The notes under the pieces were generated by a model. That model searched no databases. It saw only the letters and a program-made list of their open reading frames with translations, and had not been told where the DNA came from. Of a stretch of 64,000 bases of DNA, positions 52,843 to 64,000 are shown piece by piece. Both the position numbers and the translations under genes were made by a program. The stretch is from Serilophus lunatus (Eukaryota; Chordata; Aves; Passeriformes; Eurylaimidae), in contig VXBA01001856.1 in NCBI GenBank assembly GCA_013399895.1, forward strand, positions 186,001 to 250,000, given 5' to 3'. Every line of letters begins with the position of its first letter. Position 1 is the first letter of the stretch.

Positions 52843-55800
52843 AACGTTTTCTCCTAACACTTAGAGCCATTCCTTCTCCATCAGAAAGGTGCATATGACT
52901 TCTATCATACTGTCAACATTAGAAGCTGAAATCTTATCCACAAAACAATCAGTTTTGGGAAATAGCAAAGTGTAGTTCCTTAAATGCCTTGACAGTCTGC
53001 TTCCACCAAGGGGCACATCAGTTCAGCTCCTATGCCAGTTCCACCCCTGCCCTTGATACTTTGGAAGAAAGGCTGGCACGTCACAACCTTCTCCATTCTG
53101 TTTTCCAAGTACCTGAGCTGCTACTACAATAATCATATTACCCTTTCCTACAAAGAATACCTCTCTCAGGTAGATCTTAACTTTAAATTTCTTCCTACTG
53201 CCCAAATCATACGAAAACATGTAAACTTAGATCACCTGCAGTAAATGTAAGGTAGTTAGCCCAGAGATGAGAGTTGTATTCTTATAATCATCGGTCTAAC
53301 ATGTTTGCTCTTCTGATAAAAGTTGGCACTCACAATTTATGATAATCATAACCTTTATTTAGTTAGTTTCAAGATGTATTTTTAAAGGACACAAGCACAA
53401 ACTTTGGTTCTTTTTTTCTTTGTTATTAGTGGGTAAGACACTGAAGTTTTGTACTCAGATGACATAACTCAGTCTCCCTCCAGGACTACAGGCTTCACTT
53501 CCACTGCTGTTATTGAAAAGTTAGTTAAAAAAGGATGGCACTAAGATCATATCCATTGCATGGCAGTGAAATTAAGTGCCTTTAGTCAGTCAAGCTTCTT
53601 TAGAACAGATGAAATGAGATTTAAATTAGATTTAGGATTTGCAGTTAAAAATATTTTGATGTGTCAATCAAGCCTCAGCCAATTACTTAGCAACATATAC
53701 ATTTTATGTCTAAAAAACGTGTGCAAACATGCTGCAAAACTAGACAAACCAAAACTCTCTGCACTGCCAGTTTTCTAACTGAAAAAAGAGGCTTTTGAAA
53801 TCATTCTGAATATATACATACACTGAATTTTCAGAAATACTGACACTGGAGACCATGTTCCACAAGTCACCCTGTACACAGTTCCCTGGTAAAGCCTGTT
53901 ATTTAAGGAGTACAACTATTGAGCAGGATTGTTGAAAGCAACGTTGCCTAATTAAGCAGCAGTGATCTGACAGAAATGTCTTCACTATGGCTTCAGCCTC
54001 CAGCATTTAGAGAACCTCCCGTTGAATGGTAACATAAATACAGGCAGCTCTGCAGCAAGGATGAAGGGTTGTCAATACAGTGACATTAGTGTGCACTTTT
54101 GATTTTCTCCAACTAAACACTTAGTTTAATAAATTGAAACCATTTTACTGCTCTAAGTGGTAATATCAAGATATCGGATGAAGAGGATCCATAACAGAAC
54201 GGTAATGAGGCTGCAGTATTGAATTTTCACCATTAAAACCCCCAGACAAGTTCTCAGTTTTCTCCTGGACTTTTGATGGAAGGAAAAATCAGCCAGAAAC
54301 CCCAGGTATAACCTACTGATTTCCTTTCACCAATCACTTGGAAAGTACAGAAGTGATTGAACTGGAAAAAATGCCTTTGTATGTAACAGACTTGAGGTAT
54401 CTAATATTCTTGCCTAAAGCTGTTATGTTCAAGTCTCGACAGAGTGAATTGTTCATGCAAAGACATGTCACCCTTTCCTCATCCCTGCAGGGCTCCTGCC
54501 ATAACAAAATTACTGTCTATATATCGACCCATATTGTTTCATGATTTTCTTGTGCTGCACTGGTGCTCTTTAAGGGTCCATCTGTTGTCTCTTAACTTTT
54601 AAGTTCTCCAGAAGCTGCCTGCAATGAGTCTATACTGTAATAGGCAAAACAAAGTCTGAAAGAAAAGCTTCTAACACTATTGTAATAGTGTAGAATTTGG
54701 TTAAAAGAATTAAAATTCTATCATTTGGAATATATTAATTCAATTTTTCATTCACTATTTTTGATTAAAAATAAATAAAAAAGAATCTGCTTAATGTAAA
54801 TGAAAAAAGTCTGCTTTGCTTTTCACAATTGTGAGCACAGAAATCAAGGTACTGTACAGGTACCAAATAAGTAATTATAACATTAACCTTCAAGATGAAA
54901 TGGACTAAACAAAATATTATTCTTAGCAGTAATCCAACCTCAATTTAAACCCCATAGGCCTGCATCATGTATTACCCTATTGAACTCAGATGGCAGGTAG
55001 CTTTTTGTATGTATTTCTCCTGTTTTTCCTATATTGGTTTTTAAACAGCCTCTCCTTTACTCTTTCTTTTTTATTTTACACAGAAAAAGAATATTTTTTT
55101 TCATACAGGAGGAGAAAATATCCTTGACGGCAACAATCAATGTAATTATCCCATTATCCTGCACTTTGGTATTTACATTCCTCCCAGAATTAATTCAAGT
55201 AACCTTTGTTGCCGTATGAACAGCTCCTACATCAAAATGGAACCAAGAGACCTTATTTATTTATTTTTAAATCAGATCTGCATTCCCAAGTGGTGAAACC
55301 AAAGAGTAGAGTAAGTTTGTCATCACATTTTGGAAGGTCTTTTGACCTGCATGTTATTGCCAATGCTTTGAGTGTCAGTGCACAAGTGACAAAAACAGCA
55401 GCAATATCTTTTTATTGATACTGTATTCACTTTATCCCCCAATGTTAAATTTATAGTTCTCCCCAGAGGACTGATATCACATTCACATCCCCATCATTAC
55501 AACTGTATGAGGGCCAGTCCTTGGAGCCAATATCAATCACACCATATGTTCTCCTGAAAAGCAGGCAGTGCAAACAGGTCACCTTACCCTCTGACCTGGA
55601 GAATTAGAGTTTAATTAGGAACACAGGCTCCACCTCCTCTGCTTTCAATTGTGTGATAGCACAAAAGAGTTTGGAAAATATTCAGAAAATATCGCTTTTA
55701 TCTACTTTGCGCTTTCCCCTCACTCACACCCCTCCCTCCAATTCTTCTGATGCTGATTCTTTTAGCAGTACAGACAGATTTTACTTCTGTCCTGAAGCTG

Positions 55801-56322
55801 TATCTCCTCTTGCTTTTGATCCAACAGCAGTGGCCATCTCGCAGCAAGCACTAGGTCACTTGTAAATGCCTTTTTAAAGTCAATTCTGTTTTATAATGCC
55901 CAAGGCAAACAGCTATCAAAGCAGCTTTCTCTACCTCTGTCCCATTATGCTAAAACCAGCTTGGTGAGAATGGAAGCTTAGACTTCATATAATCCCGGCA
56001 AGCACACAGCAAAAAGAGATGAACTCAAAGAACATTAAAGGGTTCAGACCTCTGTGTCACTACTGATTTCCTGTAAAATCTCAACTAATCACTAAGGTCC
56101 ATGACCAAATTCATATTTAAGCACTTTTTGTGGGGAGAATTGCTACTGAAATAAATGGAAATGTAAATATTTACATGTCTCTGTGAACCTGATCCTTTAG
56201 TCCTATGAGTCCCATCAGAGAAATGATGATAACATTAGTTCTTTCTCTACCAGAGATAGAGAACACAAATACTAAAAATTAAAAAGTACCCAGATTTTAT
56301 TGTAATATAGAAACAACAACAA

Positions 56323-56361
56323 CAAAAAACAACCCACAAAAAACAACCCACAAAAAACCAA
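56323..56361. repeat. Short tandem repeat, about 14-bp unit
   Basis: The unit AAAAAACAACCCAC is present about two and a half times, after a short AAC run. It is a small local duplication in an A-rich stretch. Confidence 0.75.
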
Positions 56362-59300
56362 CTACGTTTAAATGGAAGAAAGCCTTAAAATTGAAGAAGA
56401 GTGGGAATTGATGTGCTCAGTGATTTGTTGGTCTTAAGGATGAACTTTCTCAGATACAACAGAGGGATTCTAACTTCACTGGTGCCTTTATCTTGTTGCT
56501 GCTTTACTGGAATGTGTTGCCCTGGTTCCCCTGCAGAGGCTGGCAGTATATAATGCAGCAGATGCTGAACCTTTTAGGGCTTTAACAGTGAACGTTTTTT
56601 TCATAAATTGTAACATTAAGCCCAAACACTGTTTCATGTTTATGCTGCCTCATTTAGATGAACCTGCTTCTCCAAAAGGAACACAGAAGCAAAATAATCA
56701 AATTCAGTTCTGCATTATTTGCCTGGAAACATGTTTTTAGGAGATGCTGAAACATTTCTGACATCCCTGAGAATAATGGAGAGAGACCCTTAACACTCCT
56801 TCTCAGCACAAAGCATCTTCCACCCAGATGTGCATCCTCTGCTGGAGCCAGCATCAAGTGGATCGATGTCTCCTTCTCTATAATTTCTCCCAGCAGAGAT
56901 GAGGCAGGACACGACAGCCACAGGTCCTGTTTGTCAGCAAGCTCAGCTTCTTCAAAAATTCATAGGGCAAAAAATCTGATGAAAACACCTTTAGCAGAGC
57001 ATCTGTTAACAATTTATGTTTATTACAGGTAGCCCGCTTTCCAAAGAGTTAGTGGATAACTCAAAAGTGACTTATAAAGGCATCTTGTCCAAAATAACAC
57101 CCCTTAGAAAAGATCACAAAGAGAATATAGGCAAGGAAGTTAGGCCAGATCCTACTAGACTATTATGGGAGAGTATCTAGAGTAGACTGGAACTCTTTTT
57201 CTGTCAGGATCACAGCACTGCTTTTCTGCTACTATTAGACATCCAAAAATTATCCCTAAATATCAGCTTGGATACTGCTTCCATAAAGAAAAGAAAAACA
57301 TAGAAAAAGAAAAGCAATCTAACTTTTCTGATATAGTAAAAAATACAATTTTTTCCTAGAGTAATGAAAATTCACTATGGAATGTGAAAAAATGAAACTT
57401 TATTCCAGAGATAGCAATGCGAAATGGGGCCAACAGTAGCGTTTCAATGAAGCCAGAATATGATACTAATTAACGGCAATGTAAGAAATTAAAGGATAAA
57501 TGGACCTATTAGATTATGTACTAAGTATACTGTCCATAAAGAAACAGCTTTTCTAACAGTCAAATGATGCATCATATGGCACAGTCACTCTGAATCCCAA
57601 AGCTGTCCATCCTTAGAGGTTGTAGCATTTCTTAGTGAAAAATAAGCCAAGACACAGATTTCAAGGCAGATGGAAGGCAGCTTCCAGGAACTCAGTTTGC
57701 AAAAGATTAAGGAGCAAATAATTGGGTTCTTTCCACAGCTGGATCACAGTTAAACTTGGGCTGCCAAAGCAAGATTTGGAAAGGATCCATGGCAGAATCA
57801 TTTTTGCTCTTAAACTTTCTTGTACTTTTCCACATCATCATCATTCCAGTGAAATTAATGCATCTATTTCCCTGCCCTACCCAAATGGTGTTTTCCATTT
57901 CTATTAAAAGCACAAACATATGATGTATGAAAAATTCATAATGATAATCAGTGGTGATACAGCCAAACTAAGACTTGTGGAAATATCTCCATGATATCTC
58001 AAACAGTGATGATGGAACAGCAGGCAATAATGGCCTGTTATTGCAAAACCCTAAAGCAAGTGTCCTATGAAATGTATCCCTACTATGTATTTCATCACTC
58101 ACAAACCCGACTTCAAGAAACCAGTTAACTTCATTATTAGAAAAGAAAAGCAACTTTTATTCCTGATAGGCAAAAAAACCACCATTAGGATAAAAATACT
58201 AGATCCAGGTTTCATTATGTCATACTGCAGTAACTACAATTAAGGAGAAAGTGTCCTCTGGTGCAGCAGGCAGAGGAATAGTGTGCTCCCTCTGGTCTGG
58301 CACCAATGCAATGTTTGTCCTTGGAAATGGAGAACTTTTTTCAGCTGTGACTTTACTTCAACATAATTCAGGCTCTGTTGAGGGATGCCAAGGGGTGTTC
58401 ACAATGGAAGTTTGGAAACCCTGGCCAAAAGAGGAAACTATTAACTATTGCAGCAGTTATTTTAATGAATAATAGGATAGCCATTCCAGAAATGTGCTGT
58501 ATCATTTTCTCAAGAGGACTCAAGAATTAGTATGAATAATAAGGACTTTTTTCTTGGGGAAAGACAATATTAAAAAAAAAAATGTTTCTAATAATATTCA
58601 GAGATGGAATTTCAGGGACTGACTATCACTACTCTACAAAGGGCTTTTAAGGGAGCCCTGTGCTGAGGAGATGTAATTACAGCTCATTTTTCTCGTATTT
58701 CATCGCATCATGGCTTCTTTGCCTTAACATCAGTTTTTAGTGGCTTCTGTGTATTGCAAGTAGGTTTTCCTTAGCAAAATACAAGAACTGTGAAGTCCCC
58801 AAAATCTCTGTGTGTCAGAAACGATACAAGGGAAAATGTTACTCTGTATTTGCACAGTACTTTACACTCCTTCCCTCTACCCCTAATGTCTGCTACCGAT
58901 CATAGTCAGAGGAGGATGTTCAGCCAGATGAATCACCTAAGTGAGCTAACACTGCACTTCATCATTTACCAGCCCAGGGCAAAGGGGTTTTACACCTATC
59001 CAAACTTGTTAGCTGCCTAAGCCAGACAATTGCTTCTGGATCTTTTATTTCAGTCTGCAGAAATATGTTAGCAGACATAATGGCTTGAGAGGGAAAGGCA
59101 GAACAGATGTAAAATTTCAAAAGCTTATTTCACGCAGAGCTCATCAGCTGCATGATGAGAATGTGCCTTTTGCATCTTCCAGGTATCTTCCCCCCACTCT
59201 ACCAGTACATAAAACCAAGCTGGATTCTGTTCTGAACCCCATGTGAGGTAAGAAAGCCAGACAGAACTGAGTCACTTAAGCAGCTCAAAGGCTCCCTGTG

Positions 59301-62300
59301 AAGAGCCCCATTTCAGGTCACGTTCACAATGCTTGAAAACACTGAGTCTAATGGTAGACAAGATTAAAAAATAGCCAAAGTTTCAATGACCCTTCATCTT
59401 TAACTTGTAAACAATGCAAATGGATACAAAGGTTAAGGGAAATGATTCATGAGGTTGAGAATGTAATTTTCACAGTTCTAAAGCTGTGACTTACAAACTA
59501 ATTATTGGCACAAAGAGCCATGTAACCTTGGCTGGAGTTGTACGAGACCAATCCTGAGGAGATGAATACATACATCTCACTCACTGTGCATGGCCCAGCT
59601 ACAGTAAACCAAATGATAAAATGTAGCTTCCTTCCCACCTACAGCAGCCTAAAAACATAGACACACTCTGTAATTGACTTTTTATTGACTAAATAAGAGA
59701 AATCTGACCAATTCTGCAGCCTGGAAATTAAGAATCTACTCTAATTTGATCTAAAGTTTCTCAAATTTGTAGGAGCTGCAGTATGCATTTCATGAAACTT
59801 AAAGAATGTAAATATCACTTGTGCAACAACAGAGTGTACTTAATATGAGAACTAAATCTAGAAATACTGAACATAAATGCTTTAACCAGCACACCAGTAA
59901 AGCAGGTAAGGAGACTGATTCATGATTATTCTCTATATAGCTGTGATTCAACCCCAGAGCAGTAATCTTTCTTTCAAAAGTAGACACCTGATGAATCCTC
60001 CATAAATTTAAAAACCACACGGAAAATATAAGATTCATTATTCAGAGTATTGGGTAGTACAGCAAGCATCACTAGAAAGAAAATGCAAAGTCCACACTAC
60101 CACTTATAACAGGGAAAATAGCCTCAGGATATTTTTTCATGTCTCAGAACTGGTGACACTAACACTACTCTCAGGGCTCCTGCATTTTGTTTAAATTCTG
60201 CTTTGCAGGATTCAAAGTCCTGCAGTGCCAAAATCAATACTCATACTCCACCTGCTGCTCGCTCTTCATTGCACCACTAAAGTTGCTGCATTTGCGCAGG
60301 GTGATGGATGTTTTGGAAACTCCTATAAAAGGTTATAAATGCTCTGACTCATATCAAAGGTTTCGCCTGGTTTCTGACATCACACTAGATTTTCACATCT
60401 CAAACTATCTGTAAAAGCAACTCACCAACCTAATTAAGTACACTGTCAAGATTCAGAGTCAGCTAGTCAGACCTTATGCAGACACATTTGGGAAATTATT
60501 TATGTAGGTGCAAATTTTAAGAGAGAAATTAGTTTTTAAAAAAATCTTAAAAAATAGATAAAATAATATCTGTGAAAAAATAAATAAAATCTACTGCACC
60601 TTGTTCATATTGCAAACAGTATCTATGCTATTAATCATTCAAAGCATAATAGCAAAAAGTCATATTGACTTAAGAATATGCTGCTTTCGAGAAAAACCTT
60701 GTTACACTTCTGCAAGAAATGCCATATTAAATGAAGAGCCTGATGGCCTATTGCTCAGTCATCCATGAAGGAAACAAAGGGCTCTTAATTCTTGCCCTTT
60801 GATCTCTTAAGCCCTAGGTGGTCATACCATTGTAAAACTCAGTCTGGAACAGGCAGTCCACCTAAGCCTTCCAATATCTTAGCACAGACCCTGCAGAAAA
60901 TAAGTAAATTTTTCTCAGGCATGTTTTGATTCCACCATCCTAGACTTAATCTTCTGAGTATTTTTCTTCTATTGTTTTTGAATCCTTGAAAAAGAAAAAT
61001 TAAAATAAAAAGGAACATCTCAAAATATTCTTGGTAAGACAAAAGTAGAAAATCAATGCCATTTCCTTCTCAGCATCACCCACCCTCAGCTGTAACTTGC
61101 TCGGTAAAACAGCAGGGAGGTGAAAGCCTCTGAAACGGCAGGTTTTATTATAAAAATTGATGCTTTCAGTAGCCTTAGCAAAGAAAAAGTAACATAGAAA
61201 CAGAGATAGGTGCTGTATTTTGAAATTAATGTAACAGTATCAAAGACATTCCAGACACACTTTTTTTGTAAGAAGGAAAATACCACAGTTTGAATATTCC
61301 AACAGATCTGCTACCACAGCATTTGTGCAAATTAGAAAGATGCAATAGGTTTTTTAACCCTGCAAAACAGAAGTATTCTGAAAGATTCAAAATGACCTAC
61401 TGCATAGTTTTAAAGGACTGTTTTCAGGAAAATGAAAAATAATACTATATGACATTGTCAGTAGAAAATAAACCAAAGGTAAATAGGTTTATCTTGTCCC
61501 TAGTTTAAAGAAAAGTGATGAAGTATAAAAATAGAAATTTTAAGATCATGAGAATGCTCTCAAGGCTAAAAGCTGAAGTACCTTCCTGTGAAGATAAATT
61601 CATACCATCAGTTGTCAGGCAAGGACCTGTACCATGATCTGTCAAGCGAAAGTTCAAGATGAAACCAGGATCTAGTCTAGCATAAATTGCACAAAGAAGT
61701 TTATGCCAAAATAACACAGCAGGATTAGAAATTGCCTGAGCCCCTGCTATTCAACAAAGGTCAGAATTTGAGCGCTGATTAGTTTATGCTGCTGCATGGA
61801 TAACTGATGAGTGCTCAGAGGATTTCAGAAAAAATAATTAAAATGTTGCAAGAGTGTGGTCTAGGGCAAACTGCAGCAAAGCTGATTTTTTTTTTTTTCC
61901 AGTGACCTTGGCACTGGGCTTTTGAAATTTCTTCTCAGGTTCTGTTCAGTCTGTATAAGACTATCAAAGCTGTACTGGAACCTACTCATCCTTAAAGCAC
62001 AAGTGAATTCCTCTAAAGATCACTCTACACAGTCTGGAACACGGCTGAACTTAAATACTGCATTCAGCGAGACACAAAGGGACCAGATTCACATGCGTAA
62101 ATGAAAGATAATCAGCCATGAACTCCATAGCCAGTGAAGAACTAAGCAATATGGTCAGTGGAATTGAGGATATGATTCCTTTCATCCTACAGTTGTCTGA
62201 AGTTATACCCTAAAAGCTCCTCTTTCTCTACTGTTTATAAAAAGTCCCAGTAGAGGGAGGCTGCAGAGACCTTTCTTTGTGAGCTGGGGCCATTCACACC

Positions 62301-64000
62301 ATCAGTTTGTGTGTCTGTGTGAGCTCACAGTTAGGGCTCAATAGCTGCAGAATTAACACAGGGTGGCGAAGTGCTTGAAGAACTGCCTTGGAACTTGCTG
62401 TCATTAAGCACGGGATGGAATGTGACCAGGAAATTGGGATAGAATGTGGCAAGAGGAATGGAAGTGAAGGGGTGGAGGATTAACAGTTTTTCAAATTTGC
62501 AATCCCCTAAACATTTATATTGGGTCAAGGTGGCCCTCGATAGAGCAAATATAAGCCTGAAAACAACAAACTTGCTAAAAGCAATTGAAATAACATCTAA
62601 CATGTGCTGGCATTACCAGAATGTGGATCACCTGCCTACACATCGAATAAACTGGCATAAGGAAAAAGATCTACTTCCTTAACAGGAAACAGTAGGCTTG
62701 TGCTAGAGCTTTCTGTGATGATAAGCTGCTGGCCTAAGAGTAAGAGATGAATGTCATCTCTTCCCAAAGTTCAAAGGAAAATAATTAGTCACAAGGAACT
62801 TGGGATGAGATGAAAGGTTACAGAAGAAAAGCAATGAACAAACCAACAGAGAGAAGAGCAAAGTCATATACAAGAAATAAGAGAGATATATGCACATGTT
62901 GTTCAGTCACCATACCCTGGGGAGAAAAATAGAGTGGATTTTATGAACAGTGAACTACTAGTCTTAAAAACAACGTTTGTACGTTCACATATCTGTATAT
63001 ACTAATTTTTATACTGAAAGAATGTCTATAAGACACCCCAGTACGATGCCAATAACGTTTAATGTCATTGGTAGGCTGAGCTTTCAAATAAATTTGTTTG
63101 CATAATACAAGAAGGAAATCTGTTGGTTCCTAAGGGAGATGAATGCAGTAGTAAAGATGAAACAATAAAATCATACAGAAACATTTTAGTAGAACAGGTA
63201 AGTGATGAATTTTATCTAAAATCTAATCGAAACATGAAGTGGGATTTCTTATATACTAAGTGCTAAAGTTGAGCACTTAATTAGACTGTCAAATCTGAGA
63301 GGACTAGAAGCAGATTAAACTTTGGATACTTGTATGCAGTGATCAGACAGTGCAGTGCAAAGGAAAGATTAGATGATCATAACTAATTTAAGTTTTAATT
63401 AAAATTTAAAAGTAGACAGGTTCTGCACTGCCCACAAGGGAGAAAAAGCTGAATTATGACAAGATGGGTTCAAGACTATTTTTCTCACTTCTGAATTGAA
63501 TTTGGTATCCAGTCTTTCTAAGGTTATTCTCGGCTTAAAGAAAATTTTCCCAGTTTAAGCAACTACTACTTAGGGTCACATTCCATTTTTATTTATTGAC
63601 TGGTGGAATTTCCTCATGGGTTAATAAGATGGGCAGTAAGATGATTTCAGTGCTGATGAACACTTTCATTTAAAACTTAAACTTAGTGCCTTGATTTCTG
63701 AGCATTCCCTGTCCTCTGCTCAGCCTTCCAGGCAACATCCAAAGATCACTTAGATGGAAGAAAAGGAAAGAATATTTATCATTGTACCTCCCACATATAT
63801 GCAAACACATGATAATGGCCAGTCATGCAGTTTTCAATGAAGATTGTTAGTAATGTCAGAGCTATAACCCAAAACATAAGATAATGCATTTCCCTCCCTA
63901 TGTAGGGCTGATTGTCCAAATTAAATGGAGAGTTTAACCGGTTTTATATTTACAAATTGTTTGCAATTGATTTCTGACTTCTGCAGAAGTATTTGCTACT

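Larger units (their letters stand above)
48660..64000. other. Presumed PTPRN2 intron, distal part
   Basis: About 15 kb of AT-rich sequence with only short reading frames and no recognised protein family. Small tandem duplications occur at 52815-52842 and about 56323-56361, and a T run near 61887-61898. No RNA gene was recognised. Confidence 0.5.

Noticed and set aside
55490..55515. Minus-strand SCNDGD peptide resembling the CVNDG motif of the RESP18 domain
   Set aside because: The following FGRC residues are absent and no matching splice context was seen.

Overview
The window looks like vertebrate, almost certainly avian, intronic DNA. It is AT-rich, lacks long ORFs, has few interspersed repeats, and carries a 5'-truncated CR1 LINE whose 3' end has the bird-type sequence (GGTTGGAAGGGACC next to the CATAGAAT terminal repeat) at 43254-43379. 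No bacterial, plasmid, phage or CRISPR structure is visible, and no tRNA or rRNA gene was recognised.

The only gene I can name is PTPRN2 (phogrin / IA-2beta, a receptor-type protein tyrosine phosphatase-like protein of dense-core vesicles), on the minus strand. Two internal coding exons are supported. Exon A (12945-13062) encodes the core of the RESP18-homology domain, including FTWRDDFTQHVIGQEL. Exon B (8136-8274) encodes the start of the luminal linker. Both have good splice sites, and their phases fit: the AG at the end of A and the G at the start of B form one Arg codon. Everything else in the window would be intron of this gene: more than 8.1 kb downstream of exon B, 4.67 kb between B and A, and up to 50.9 kb upstream of A.

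At 20755-21028 on the same strand there is a possible alternative first coding exon. It has an in-frame stop just before an ATG in good context, a convincing signal peptide, and a GT donor in the phase exon A needs. If real, it would give a phogrin with a different N-terminus that lacks the usual cysteine-containing segment. A CpG-enriched patch at about 15160-15400 lies between this ORF and exon A.

Layout: 1-8135 intron with a CAG repeat (4821-4850) and two GC-richer blocks (about 840-1440 and 4010-4340); 8136-8274 exon B; 8275-12944 intron; 12945-13062 exon A; 13063-64000 intron with the CpG patch, a 65-nt hairpin (17470-17534), the candidate exon, the CR1 and a perfect 117-bp TCTA/GATA microsatellite (48543-48659). 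Comparisons with human PTPRN2, PTPRN and RESP18 are from memory, not from a search.
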